64,000 nt of DNA, taken from the NCBI RefSeq assembly GCF_038070315.1, contig NZ_JBBPCC010000007.1, forward strand, positions 223,764-287,763. The letters run 5' to 3'. The notes beneath the pieces are model-generated. The model made no database searches, was not told the DNA's origin, and worked only from the letters and a program-made list of their open reading frames with translations. The position numbers were made by a program, and so were the translations under genes. The DNA is from Paenibacillus_G filicis. GTDB lineage: Bacteria > Bacillota > Bacilli > Paenibacillales > NBRC-103111. This document shows, piece by piece, positions 47,630 through 56,490 of the stretch (positions are counted from its first letter, which is position 1; each line of letters begins with the position of its first letter).

Positions 47630-49378
47630 TTAGAGATAGAAATAAAAGCGGACGCCCCGCTCGGTATTGGTTACCCCATACCGACTCTCATGCAGCTCCA
47701 GGATATGGCGGACGATGGCAAGCCCCAAGCCTGTCCCTCCGGTCTTGCGGTTCCTGGACCGCTCGACCCGGTAAAATCGCTCCCAGATGATACCCAACTG
47801 ATCTGGAGGGATCGTCTCGCCTTCATTCTCAATCTCCAGGCGGGTTTGGACGCCTTCATTCTCAATCCGGACCACGATCTCGCTATCGGGAGCCGCATGC
47901 CGGATCGCGTTCATCAGCAGATTGACCAGCACCTGCTCGATCTTCTGCGGATCGGCCTGCACCTCATGCTCGCCAACGGCGACCACCTCGACCTTCAAGC
48001 CCTTCTCGCTGCAATGCTTGGACAGCTTCTCCACGATCTCCTCGACCAGCTCGCTCAAGAGAAACGGGCTTTTCTTCAGCTTGATCGCGGCCGATTCCAG
48101 CTTGGCCAGCTCCAGCATATCCTTGATGAGCTCCTCCATCTTGTCCGTCTCGCCCAGGATCACCTCCAGGTACCGCTCCCGCTTCGCCTCGCCGACCCCG
48201 TCACGGATACCTTCAACGTATCCCTTGACAATGCTGAGCGGTGTTTTCAGCTCATGGGAGGCGTTGGAGATGAACTCCTTCTGCATCTGCTCCATCCGCT
48301 GCTTCTGCTCCATATCGGACCGCAGCTGCTCGTTGGCGTCGTACAGCTCCTTGAGCGTATCACTGAGCCGTTCGGACAGGCTGTTCAAGCTATGGGACAA
48401 GCTCTCGAACTCATCATTGCTGCGGATCGGGGATTTCACGGAGAAGTCCAGCTTGGCCATGCGCAGCGCGATCTGGTTAAGGGACACGAGCGGCTTAGAC
48501 ACTATCTTTGTGAAAATAAGCGAGAGCAGCAGGATCAGGACAATCCCTCCGATCCCGATATAGATATAAAACACCTGCAGAGCGTCATAGGCTTCGCTGA
48601 TCTGCTGCAGATTAACCAGTGCGAACGCCAGCTCGCTGGCCTTGCCCTCCCGTAGGACAGGCTGAATCATCACCACGCTGCGGGTTCCGCTCAGTGGATC
48701 GGTCCACTCCTCTTGAATGCCGCCCCCGCTTAGCAGCGCCGCCTTCCTCTCTTCTGTGAGCGGAAACCAATCCTCCAAGGCCAGGAACAAGATCGTCTGC
48801 CGCGAGTTCCATTGATCCGCAGAGGGCAGCACAATATCCGTGATAACGCCGGATAGACTTTGGACCGGCTCTTCCTGAACTCTACCGATATCGCTGAAGC
48901 CAGGCTTGCGAATCAGCTGAGGATAGAAAATGTCCATATTACTGGACCCCAATTCCTCGTAGTTGCCTTTGACCTCTATGCGGTCTCCTTTCTGAAGGTT
49001 GGCTTCCAAGAGCTTCTTCAGGTCGGAGCTCAGCACGAAGGACAACGAGATTTTGACAGATTGACCTTGATCGTCCTGAATCGTGATACGGAACAGGTAA
49101 TCGTGCTTCACCTTGCCGTCTGGATTCAGAATGGCCAACTGCGCTTTATTCTGCGAGATAAAATGACCGATCTCCCGTGTGGCCCGATCCGCGTCCCAGC
49201 GGTTTTTGGCATAGGCGTCCCGGAACGACTTCAACCGCTTCTCGATCTGGGATGTTTTCTGATACTGGTAGAATCTTTCAAACAATAGCAGCTGGCTCAG
49301 CATCGCAATAGCGTAAAACAATAGAAAAAAAACGGCGGTGATGACGAACAGCTTCCGGGAAACACCATGCCGCTTCAT
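47630..49378 (-). CDS. Sensor histidine kinase, HAMP/HisKA type
   Basis: 582 residues. Membrane segments at about 10-31 and 271-290 enclose an extracytoplasmic sensing domain of about 235 residues. A HAMP domain follows (KPLVSLNQIALRMAKLDFSV near 296). The phospho-acceptor is His375 in FISNASHELKTPLSI, with the N box NLLMNAIRHAAPDSE and G boxes GTGLGLAIVRHILELH after it. It overlaps the regulator gene by four bases. The stimulus is unknown; WalK/PhoR-like cell-envelope sensing is one possibility. Confidence 0.94.
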   Translation of the reverse strand: MKRHGVSRKLFVITAVFFLLFYAIAMLSQLLLFERFYQYQKTSQIEKRLKSFRDAYAKNRWDADRATREIGHFISQNKAQLAILNPDGKVKHDYLFRITIQDDQGQSVKISLSFVLSSDLKKLLEANLQKGDRIEVKGNYEELGSSNMDIFYPQLIRKPGFSDIGRVQEEPVQSLSGVITDIVLPSADQWNSRQTILFLALEDWFPLTEERKAALLSGGGIQEEWTDPLSGTRSVVMIQPVLREGKASELAFALVNLQQISEAYDALQVFYIYIGIGGIVLILLLSLIFTKIVSKPLVSLNQIALRMAKLDFSVKSPIRSNDEFESLSHSLNSLSERLSDTLKELYDANEQLRSDMEQKQRMEQMQKEFISNASHELKTPLSIVKGYVEGIRDGVGEAKRERYLEVILGETDKMEELIKDMLELAKLESAAIKLKKSPFLLSELVEEIVEKLSKHCSEKGLKVEVVAVGEHEVQADPQKIEQVLVNLLMNAIRHAAPDSEIVVRIENEGVQTRLEIENEGETIPPDQLGIIWERFYRVERSRNRKTGGTGLGLAIVRHILELHESRYGVTNTERGVRFYFYL

Positions 49379-50040
49379 CGGTCTTCCTCGAATTTGTAGC
49401 CGGTTCGAATAACCGTCCGGATATGGCGGGCCTCATCCCCGAGCTTGCTGCGCAGCTTCTTGATATGCGTATCGACGACGCGCAGATCCCCGAAATAATC
49501 GAAGCCCCACACATGATCCAGGATCGTTTCCCTGGATAATACAATGCCTTCGTTGCGCGTCATATACAGCAGCAGCTCGTACTCCTTGGGCGTCAGCTCG
49601 GTCTCCTCGCCCTTGACCTCCACGCGATGCGATCTCTTGTTGATCAGAATCTGACCGAAGCTGACCAAGTGATCCTCTTTCCCCACGGTTCCCTCTACCC
49701 GCTTCATCAGATTATGGGCCCGGGCGACCAGCACCTTGGGGCTGAACGGCTTGGTTACATAGTCATCTGCGCCCAGCTCGAAGCCAAGCATCTTGTCATC
49801 ATCCTCAGATTTGGCCGTGAGCATAATAATCGGAACCTGCGACTTAGCCCGGATCTGCCTGCAGACCGACCATCCATCCAGCTCCGGCATGAGAATATCC
49901 AGAATGATCAGATCGACGTGCAAGGTCTCGAGCATCTCTAGAGCTTGCCGCCCGTGCTCAGCCTCGTAAACCTTCCAGTTCTCCTGCTCAAAATAATCGG
50001 CTACGAGCTCACGGATCAGGCTTTCGTCTTCAATAAGCAA
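49375..50040 (-). CDS. OmpR/PhoB-family response regulator
   Basis: 221 residues from a TTG at 50040. Receiver domain 1-118 with acidic IEDE, phospho-acceptor Asp48 in LIILDILMPELDG and Lys in YVTKPFSP; a winged helix DNA-binding domain at about 130-221 (LTPKEYELLLYM, RVVDTHIKKLRSKLG, IRTVIRTGYKFE). The TTG lacks a well-placed site. An ATA four codons upstream (50053-50055) has AAGGAG 10 bases before it and would give the family-like start MERKVLLIEDE, so the true protein may be 226 residues with a very rare start codon. Partner of the overlapping kinase. Confidence 0.92.
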   Translation of the reverse strand: MLIEDESLIRELVADYFEQENWKVYEAEHGRQALEMLETLHVDLIILDILMPELDGWSVCRQIRAKSQVPIIMLTAKSEDDDKMLGFELGADDYVTKPFSPKVLVARAHNLMKRVEGTVGKEDHLVSFGQILINKRSHRVEVKGEETELTPKEYELLLYMTRNEGIVLSRETILDHVWGFDYFGDLRVVDTHIKKLRSKLGDEARHIRTVIRTGYKFEEDR

Positions 50041-50236
50041 TACTTTGCGCTCTATAGCTCCCCAACTCCTTGATTGAGAATGGATTGTGTTTCTATTTTA
50101 ATGAAAGCTTGTGTTTTTCGTGTGTTTTTAACCCCTGCAGCCCGGATCATCATGCCCTGCAAAACACATAAAATACACAACGCCTCGCTATAATCGGATA
50201 TATACCTCAAGCTTGCGTGCCGGAAAGGATGAGTCT

Positions 50237-51250
50237 ATGAATTTCAAGTCTATTGTACAACATAAAGACGTGCAGCGCTTTGCCGTCCTGCTGCTGCTGT
50301 GCCTTCTCTTATACGTCATGCGCAGCATGCTGAATCTGCTTCTCCTGACCTTTCTATTCACCTTCCTGATCCATCAGATGCATCAATATGCGCTGCGGAA
50401 GCTTCCAGTCAACTCCAAGCTGCTGCTGGCACTCATCTACCTGCTCCTGGTAGGTGGCGTCGGATTCGCAGGTGTCAAGTTTCTGCCGGAGCTGGCTTCG
50501 CAGATCGGCCAGTTGGTTGTACTGATTGAAGATGTGTACAAGCATCCGCAGAACGAGCTGATGAACTACGCGGCCTCCTGGCTTGGCAGTCTGGATTTGC
50601 CAAGTCTCGTGAAGCCTGGATTTGATTTTGTGATGAAACTGGGCCATCTGGGTCTGCAAGGCTTCCTGGCCCTGCTGCTAAGCTTCTTCCTGCTACTCAG
50701 CAAGGAGAGCGTCGTCCGCTTTACCGCACAGTTCCACACCAGCAAGCTGGGCTGGTTCTCCAGAGAGGTCGAGATTCTCGGGTACAAGCTGACCCGGACC
50801 TTCGGTAAAGTCATCGAGGCTCAATTGATGATTGCCTTCGTCAATTGTGTACTGACCACGATCTTCCTGTGGGTGATGGGATTCCCGAATCTGATCGGGC
50901 TCGCCTTGCTGATCTTCGTACTCGGACTGATCCCGGTCGCCGGTGTGATCGTGTCTCTGATTCCTCTGGGTCTCATCGCCTTCAGTCTGGGAGGCCTGCC
51001 CTATGTCGTCTACCTGCTGATCGCCATCCTGGTCATCCATGCCCTGGAAGCTTATATTCTCAATCCGCGGCTGATGGCCTCCAAGACTCATCTGCCTATG
51101 TTCTATACGTGCCTGGTCCTGCTATTCGGCGAGCATTTCTTCGGCATCTGGGGGCTTATCGTAGGGATTCCGACCTTTGTATTTTTACTTGATATTTTGG
51201 AAGTTCAAACCATAGGAGAACCCCAAGTGATCGACCGCAAAGGAGCGTGA
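50237..51250 (+). CDS. AI-2E-family transporter
   Basis: 337 residues from the ATG at 50237 (GGAAAGGATGAG upstream). About eight membrane segments are arranged in the AI-2E/YdbI pattern: a short paired segment at the start, GFDFVMKLGHLGLQGFLALLLSFFLLL near residue 140, FGKVIEAQLMIAFVNCVLTTIFLWVMGFPNLIGLALL near 195, LGLIPVAGVIVSLIPLGLIAF, and the conserved LNPRLMASKTHLP with FGEHFFGIWGLIVGIP near the end. Members transport varied solutes or ions; autoinducer export is not assured. The stop overlaps the DedA start by four bases. Confidence 0.93.
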   Translation: MNFKSIVQHKDVQRFAVLLLLCLLLYVMRSMLNLLLLTFLFTFLIHQMHQYALRKLPVNSKLLLALIYLLLVGGVGFAGVKFLPELASQIGQLVVLIEDVYKHPQNELMNYAASWLGSLDLPSLVKPGFDFVMKLGHLGLQGFLALLLSFFLLLSKESVVRFTAQFHTSKLGWFSREVEILGYKLTRTFGKVIEAQLMIAFVNCVLTTIFLWVMGFPNLIGLALLIFVLGLIPVAGVIVSLIPLGLIAFSLGGLPYVVYLLIAILVIHALEAYILNPRLMASKTHLPMFYTCLVLLFGEHFFGIWGLIVGIPTFVFLLDILEVQTIGEPQVIDRKGA

Positions 51251-51786
51251 TCCCTATCGCCACCCTCGAAGCTATGCTTTCCCAATATGGCTACATTGCG
51301 ATCTTTGTCTTGCTGGCGCTGGGGATTATCGGCTTGCCGGTCCCGGATGAGCTGCTGATGACGTTTGTCGGCTATCTTTCCTCAAGCGGCTTCCTGCTTC
51401 TGCCGATCGCCATCGCGGTCAGCTTCCTGGGAACCATGTCCGGCATGCTGTTCAGCTACGCACTGGGGCGAAAATTCGGGAAGCCCCTGCTCCACAAATA
51501 TGGCAAATGGATCAAGCTAACCCCCAAGCGGCTGGACAAGGCCGAGAGCTGGTTTAGCCGCTATGGTGCTTGGGCCATCTGCTTCGGTTACTTCATTCCG
51601 GGCATTCGCCATGTGACCTGCTATCTGGCCGGCGTAAGTGCGATGAGACTTCGCAGGTATGTGCTTTTCGCCGGTGCAGGAGCTTTGTTCTGGTGCGTAC
51701 TCTTTACGTCCATCGGCTACCATGTCGGAGGATCGATAGACTTCTCCAACTTCCACCTCTCCCAGCTGCGCTCCCTGCTGGTGTAG
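51247..51786 (+). CDS. DedA-family (SNARE-associated) membrane protein
   Basis: 179 residues, GTG start overlapping the previous stop by four bases. The family helix and loop IIGLPVPDELLMTFVGYLSSSG near residue 27 and the FGYFIPGIRHVTCYLAGVSAMRLRRYV block near residue 115, with the Arg of the PGxR motif, are clear. DedA proteins act in the membrane and some flip polyprenyl phosphate or phospholipid. The ribosome binding site GGAG lies only one or two bases before the GTG, so a start further inside (ATG at 51274) is possible, but that would trim the first segment. Confidence 0.92.
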   Translation: MIPIATLEAMLSQYGYIAIFVLLALGIIGLPVPDELLMTFVGYLSSSGFLLLPIAIAVSFLGTMSGMLFSYALGRKFGKPLLHKYGKWIKLTPKRLDKAESWFSRYGAWAICFGYFIPGIRHVTCYLAGVSAMRLRRYVLFAGAGALFWCVLFTSIGYHVGGSIDFSNFHLSQLRSLLV

Positions 51787-51817
51787 TCCGTCCGGTAAAG
51801 AGCTATAATTAGTAAAA

Positions 51818-51872
51818 AAGGCGATTAGATGGCATTCGCTGACAGCGTGCCGTCTGATCGCCTTCTTTTTTT
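51818..51872. terminator. Bidirectional terminator after the DedA gene
   Basis: AAGGCGATTAGATGGCA (51818-51834) pairs with TGCCGTCTGATCGCCTT (51848-51864), flanked by A and T runs. It serves the convergent DedA and isochorismatase-fold genes. Confidence 0.88.
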
Positions 51873-52440
51873 ACCCTTTCATTGAGCCAAGAATTTCCTC
51901 CGTCGTCCGGATGCGGCCCAATCTAGGAAATATCACATCCCGGGAGTGGTTATGCTCAGCCTCCGACAATCCGGTCATCGCATCCATAGCCAGCACGACA
52001 TCGTACCCGTGCATGAAAGCTTCCCGGGCAGTCGTGTCTACGCCAATGCCTGTAGCGATACCGCACAGCACGATGGTGGTGATGCCGCGACGACGCAGCT
52101 GGAGATCCAGATCCGTTCCGTAGAAGGCTCCCCACTGCTTTTTCGTTAAGATATAATCAGAGTCCGTGACACCCATCTCCGGAACAATCTCATCCCATCC
52201 TTCGACCAAATTCAGCTTCGGCGCCGGTTGATCCAGCTTGGGACTCAGCATATCCTTAAAGTCCTTACTGGATACACGTACCAGGACGACGAACTCATTC
52301 GCCTCGCGGAAAGCATCAGCGAGCGCAGCAGAGTTCGCGATCACCTGTTCTTTGGTATGAGGTGCGTATTGGGGGCCCAGCCAGTTCTGCAGATCAATCA
52401 CGACAAGCGCGGTTTTACCCGGTTCGATTACTTTGTCCAT
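51871..52440 (-). CDS. Cysteine hydrolase of the isochorismatase family
   Basis: 189 residues. The catalytic triad appears as Asp16 in LVVIDLQNW, Lys100 in ILTKKQWGAFYGT and Cys126 in VLCGIATGIGVDTTAREA. These enzymes hydrolyse amide or ether bonds of small substrates such as nicotinamide, N-carbamoyl compounds or isochorismate; the substrate here is unknown. It is divergent from a TetR regulator with 111 bases between them, so it is probably that protein's target. A TTGACA motif at about 52525-52530 on the minus strand could be its -35 box. Confidence 0.9.
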   Translation of the reverse strand: MDKVIEPGKTALVVIDLQNWLGPQYAPHTKEQVIANSAALADAFREANEFVVLVRVSSKDFKDMLSPKLDQPAPKLNLVEGWDEIVPEMGVTDSDYILTKKQWGAFYGTDLDLQLRRRGITTIVLCGIATGIGVDTTAREAFMHGYDVVLAMDAMTGLSEAEHNHSRDVIFPRLGRIRTTEEILGSMKG

Positions 52441-52551
52441 CTTCAGGTCAACTCCTTCTGGGTTGGCAATCCGTTGTGAACACCATTTGACTTGATGTTT
52501 AATATTTTGTACGATGGGTCATATCTTGTCAAGAGGCGGTGCATCCCTGTA

Positions 52552-53439
52552 ATGAGCGTAACCATACACGAAGTGATCCGATCTGCTGCCAAGCTGTTCA
52601 AGGAGCGCGGTTTTCTTGCAACCTCCATCCAGGACATTGCCGATGATTGCCAGATCGCCAAGGGATCGGTATATAAATATTATTCCTCCAAGGAGGAGCT
52701 GTTCGCAGTTGTATTCGATCAATGCCAGAACCGCTATTTCGAGCTGGCGGAACAGCTTAAGCAGCAGACACACATTCCCCCTGAGGAGATGTGGGTTAGG
52801 CAGATTATGCTTCGCTTGCAGTATTTTATGGAATACAAGCGGATTCTAGTCGACTTTACGGATTTTCCTATACATCAGGATGCCAGGTTCCAGCCGCTGC
52901 GGCAGCAGGTTAGAAGCCGGCTGCTGCGGTGGCATCAGACGTGTCTGATCGAGGCCTACGGCACCGGGACCGAGCCTTACGTATGGGACTTGGCTGTGAT
53001 GTACAAGGCGCTGCTGAAGGAGTTTTCATTCTGGATCATTCATGAGGAGAAGCAGCTGTCGATAGAGGAAGCCGCCCGTTACATCGTGGACAAGATGAAT
53101 GTATTGAGACAGCATATGGTTGCTTCCGCATCCCCCCCGTTACTGCACGAGGCTTTACTGGAGCCGGATTTGTACGGGGATACAGGTGCGGAGGCGCGCG
53201 CTCAGGTCATGACGAGGCTGTTGGAGGAAGTGAAGCACGCCATTCCACAAATTCCGTCTGGCGATGCCCACCGGCGCGAGCTCAAGGAGCTGGTCAGCCT
53301 GCTGGAAATAGAGCTCAGCAGATCGGAGCCCCGCCCTGTTTTACTTCAAGCGATGTTCGCCTATCTGGAGAAAGAAAAGGAGCTGACCAGTCTGACTGTT
53401 CAGCTCCGAAGCCTGGTTCGCCCCTATTCCAATTCATAG
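52552..53439 (+). CDS. TetR/AcrR-family regulator, divergent from the isochorismatase-fold gene
   Basis: 295 residues from the ATG at 52552, long for this family (usually about 200). Residues 5-50 hold the helix-turn-helix (VIRSAAKLFKERGFLATSIQDIADDCQIAKGSVYKYYSSKEELF). The C-terminal 60 residues after the usual ligand domain are rich in charged residues (LKELVSLLEIELSRSEPRPV, EKEKELTSLTVQL) and may be a coiled coil. The frame extends 20 codons upstream, to 52492, without family likeness. It probably regulates the divergent hydrolase gene. Confidence 0.9.
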   Translation: MSVTIHEVIRSAAKLFKERGFLATSIQDIADDCQIAKGSVYKYYSSKEELFAVVFDQCQNRYFELAEQLKQQTHIPPEEMWVRQIMLRLQYFMEYKRILVDFTDFPIHQDARFQPLRQQVRSRLLRWHQTCLIEAYGTGTEPYVWDLAVMYKALLKEFSFWIIHEEKQLSIEEAARYIVDKMNVLRQHMVASASPPLLHEALLEPDLYGDTGAEARAQVMTRLLEEVKHAIPQIPSGDAHRRELKELVSLLEIELSRSEPRPVLLQAMFAYLEKEKELTSLTVQLRSLVRPYSNS

Positions 53440-53473
53440 AAATGTAATTGTTGCCCGATATAGCCGCACGGCC

Positions 53474-54058
53474 TCATGACCGATCTGTGCCGGGCTCCTT
53501 CCAGAGACGGCGGATGTCTTCATCGGTCCAACGGGAGATGTCCAGTAATCTCTCGTATGGGTCTCCCTCAAGGCCCAGCGCGGCGGCGAAGGCTGGCTCG
53601 GTCTTGAGACCTGCCGCTTTGAGAGCGATAATCCGCTCGGTAAATGCCTTACCGTACATCTCGAGCATCCGGGCCTCGATCACCATATGGACAAAACCAT
53701 TCTGCTCGGTCGTAGGCCTGTTCTGACCGAATAATTCGACAGGCCAGCCGTCAACCGTAACATTCACCTTGATCCGCTCCAGGCCGCCTACGACCTTTCT
53801 CTGGATCGCAAAGTCCGGGTATGTCCGGAACTGCTCCTTCACCAGCTCTTCGAAGCCTGTAAAATCATGTACCTCGCAGATGATGTCCAGATCGCTGCCC
53901 GCGATCTGAATGCCTATCGGCAAGGTGCCTACCAAGATCGGATCGTAGGCGCGCAGCTTGTCAAGCAGCCGATGGCCTGTTATGATCCGGTGAACTTCGA
54001 CCTGTGCAGGACTGCCTTCTTGAAGATAGTCGATGGTCAACCATCGGGGATTGGACAT
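53474..54058 (-). CDS. DUF4269 protein (nucleotidyltransferase-like)
   Basis: 194 residues. GTLPIGIQIAGSDLDIICEV near residue 45 resembles the G-S-x-D-x-D strand of nucleotidyltransferases, and the length suits DUF4269. No reaction is known. GKAFTERIIALKAAGLKTEPAFAAALGLEGDPYERLL near residue 140 is the conserved C-terminal block of the family. It lies 32 bases downstream of pbuE, in the same direction, and may be cotranscribed with it. Confidence 0.85.
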   Translation of the reverse strand: MSNPRWLTIDYLQEGSPAQVEVHRIITGHRLLDKLRAYDPILVGTLPIGIQIAGSDLDIICEVHDFTGFEELVKEQFRTYPDFAIQRKVVGGLERIKVNVTVDGWPVELFGQNRPTTEQNGFVHMVIEARMLEMYGKAFTERIIALKAAGLKTEPAFAAALGLEGDPYERLLDISRWTDEDIRRLWKEPGTDRS

Positions 54059-54090
54059 GTAGATCTCCTTCCTGATCTAGCCTTGGTTGG

Positions 54091-55248
54091 TCATTGGGAA
54101 TCGGCCAGCGCAGGCCTGCGGATCGAAATAACGGCGCATAACAGCGCGATGAGCACAACTCCCGCTCCGACCCAAGCCATGCTGGTCACGCTCCCCGTCT
54201 GCTGAAGAGCCACGCCTCCGATGGCCGAGCCGACCGCGATACCGATCTGCAGCGCCGAATTGTTAAAGCTCTGCTGAATATCGGAGGTGTCCGGCGCCGT
54301 CTGAATGAGATAAATCTGCTGCGCCGGCGCAAGGCTCCAGCTGAGTAGCGCCCAGATCACCATCACGACAGCGAAGGCCGCCAGTGAAGCGGTAGACCAT
54401 GGCAGTAGCACCAGAATGACCACAAATAAACTGATGACGAGCAGGATGCTCTTGATGCTTCCCAGCTTGTCTGCTAGCATCCCTCCTGCAATACCTCCGA
54501 ATACCGCCGAGATCCCGAAGGCAAAATAACAAACGCTGATCCAATAGGAATCCAGACCGAGCGTCGTTTCCAGGAAAGGCGTGAAGTAAGCGTAGACCGT
54601 GTAGTGTCCCGCCAGAAAGAATAACGTGGCCAGATGGGCCGTCGTAATCTTTACATTCCGCAGCGATTTGAACTGCACTGCCAGCGGGATCGTTCGCTCG
54701 GTCGGAATCCGCTCGAGAGATACGGAAATCAGAATCATCGACACAATCGATAAAATTCCAATGCCCAGAAAGAGAATCCGCCAGCCGAACGTATGGCTGA
54801 TCAGAATACCCAGCGGCACTCCCAGCACCAGGGACGAGCTGATCCCCAGATAAATAAAGCCCAGAGCTCTGGCCCTGTAAGCTGGCTCAGATATTTTGGC
54901 CGTGATCGTCAGGGCGAGCACGGTGATTAAGCCTGCGCTCATCGCGATGATGATTCTGGATATGAGCAGAACCGTAAAGTTCGGACTCCAGTAGGCAATC
55001 ATATTGCCAATAAAAAAAACGAGTAAGGACGCAAGGTACAGCTTCTTGCGTTCCACTCTGGCCGTAAAGGCAAGCAGCAACGGTGCGGAAATCGCATAAA
55101 TAAAAGCATATACAGAGATCAGCTGCCCCGCCTGGCTGATACTCACCCGTAAATCATTCGCGATATCAGGCAGCACTCCTCCTACAATTAATTCGACCAA
55201 TCCTACCGCAACGGTAGACGCAGCCAGCATGTAGACTCTTGGATTCAT
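54091..55248 (-). CDS. pbuE: PbuE-like purine efflux pump (MFS)
   Basis: 385 residues from the ATG at 55248 (GAGGAG upstream; the frame runs 16 codons further into the riboswitch leader). The sequence follows Bacillus PbuE closely: MLAASTVAVGLVELIVGGVLP at the start, SAGLITVLALTITAKI, WALLSWSLAPAQQIYLIQTAPD and SDIQQSFNNSALQIGIAVGSAIGGV near residue 330. PbuE expels adenine, hypoxanthine and guanine-type bases from the cell. Twelve membrane segments are evident. Expression should depend on the riboswitch directly upstream, here of the guanine-binding sort. Confidence 0.94.
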   Translation of the reverse strand: MNPRVYMLAASTVAVGLVELIVGGVLPDIANDLRVSISQAGQLISVYAFIYAISAPLLLAFTARVERKKLYLASLLVFFIGNMIAYWSPNFTVLLISRIIIAMSAGLITVLALTITAKISEPAYRARALGFIYLGISSSLVLGVPLGILISHTFGWRILFLGIGILSIVSMILISVSLERIPTERTIPLAVQFKSLRNVKITTAHLATLFFLAGHYTVYAYFTPFLETTLGLDSYWISVCYFAFGISAVFGGIAGGMLADKLGSIKSILLVISLFVVILVLLPWSTASLAAFAVVMVIWALLSWSLAPAQQIYLIQTAPDTSDIQQSFNNSALQIGIAVGSAIGGVALQQTGSVTSMAWVGAGVVLIALLCAVISIRRPALADSQ

Positions 55249-55292
55249 ACGGCAACTCCTCACTTTCTCTCTGGGTGACCATGATTTTGGAA

Positions 55293-55405
55293 ACAAAAAA
55301 AACCCTGACTACAAACAAAGCGAGCCATCGCTTCTTGTTTGTAGTCAGGGGTTTACGGTTCCTGGTAGAGACCCTCAAGCCATATTATTGAGGTTATACA
55401 ATTAT
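55293..55405 (-). promoter_or_regulatory. Purine riboswitch with terminator, guanine-type, before pbuE
   Basis: Minus-strand aptamer: P1 TTGTATAACC (from 55402), P2 CCTCAA...TTGAGG, the TCTCTACC and GGAACCGTAAA blocks, then CCTGACTACAAAC. The specificity base in GACTAC is C (position 55344), the guanine type; Bacillus pbuE has U there. A terminator follows, CTTGTTTGTAGTCAGGGGTT region (55334-55353) with 55301-55318 and a U run at 55293-55300. Its 5' arm takes the P1 3' strand, so ligand binding blocks termination and turns pbuE on. Confidence 0.93.
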
Positions 55406-55547
55406 ATAATGTCCTTGCGCAAGGCGGAATAGCACGCGATGCAGCAAGTTCATATTTCAAAAAATCTTATAACAGTGTATCACAGAAAGGCGGTCTGGGC
55501 AAGCAAACGCATCGTAATGAACTCTTTGCTTGCTCATCCCTGTTTGG

Positions 55548-56135
55548 TTATTCCGCGGCCAGCTTTGGCGATTCGTATCTTTTTTGAGCGGGAGGCTCAT
55601 AGGCGCTGAACTGATCCAGCAGCCCCTTCGGCTGAGTATCGACCAAAGCCATGGACCGGAATTTCTCATGCAGAAATTGCTCGTCCGCCATATGATGGAA
55701 TAAGGCCACAAGTGGATCATAATACCCGTTCACATTCAACAGGCCGCACGGATTGTGATGCAGACCGAGCTGAGCCCAGGTGAACACTTCGAAAAACTCC
55801 TCCAGCGTCCCCGGTCCTCCCGGCAAGGCGATAAATCCGTCCGACAGCTCAACCATGGCGGCTTTGCGCTCGTGCATAGATTCGACGATAATCAGCTCAG
55901 ACAAGCCTTGATGCGCGATCTCCCTGCTCTCCAGAAAAGCCGGGATGATGCCGATCACCTTCCCGCCATGCTCTAGAACGGAATCCGCTACCGCTCCCAT
56001 GATACCTACGGTTGCCCCGCCGTATACTAGCGTGATCTCGCGCTGAACCAACTCCCTGCCCAGCTCGCGTGCACTTTCGATATAAACATCGGAAGCACCT
56101 TTACTGGAGCCGCAAAAAACCGCTATTTTTTTCAT
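55548..56135 (-). CDS. LOG-family nucleotide 5'-monophosphate phosphoribohydrolase
   Basis: 195 residues from the ATG at 56135 (AGGAGG 9 bases upstream; the frame opens 7 codons earlier). The Rossmann opening KKIAVFCGSSKGASDVY, MHERKAAMVELSDGFIALPGGPGTLEEFFE with the PGGxGTxxE motif near residue 105, and the Arg/Lys before it define the LOG family, often misnamed lysine decarboxylase. These enzymes cleave AMP-type nucleotides to free base and ribose 5-phosphate. It lies upstream of the purine riboswitch and pbuE in the same direction, a suggestive pairing of base release and base export. Confidence 0.92.
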   Translation of the reverse strand: MKKIAVFCGSSKGASDVYIESARELGRELVQREITLVYGGATVGIMGAVADSVLEHGGKVIGIIPAFLESREIAHQGLSELIIVESMHERKAAMVELSDGFIALPGGPGTLEEFFEVFTWAQLGLHHNPCGLLNVNGYYDPLVALFHHMADEQFLHEKFRSMALVDTQPKGLLDQFSAYEPPAQKRYESPKLAAE

Positions 56136-56490
56136 CCGAAACAGCCTCCTGTTCAACCGTATTGTGCATTAGTCAAATTCTTCTTGATTCACTGGGCGAG
56201 CACTTTGGCATTATCGTTCTGCACAAGCCGATTCATAGAAATCAATTTCAGCGCGAATTGGCTCTCTCCTTTGGCTGTGCATGCAGAGCTCGTTCTCCCT
56301 CTACCTTCACAATATACGGCTGATGCGTAGCCGTCAACCTGCCCGAGTGAGACACCAGGATGCCCAAGTCAGACTCCCGGATAAAAGCTAGAATGACAGC
56401 CCTATCCTTCCCTATAGCCCCTTAAAGCTATATACAGGCTCAGAAATGAAATGCTAGGATAACTTTGTAGCGAAGGGAGGTTCGGATACG
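56136..56490. other. Intergenic region holding a possible gene remnant
   Basis: About 355 bases. On the minus strand an open stretch from 56432 to about 56246 (46 codons) reads VILAFIRESDLGILVSHSG followed by RLTATHQPYIVKVEGERAL and a TGA. It has no start codon and a stop just upstream, so it looks like the tail of a decayed gene; its end resembles an ABC-ATPase tail only vaguely. The promoter of cytochrome c must also lie here. Confidence 0.35.
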
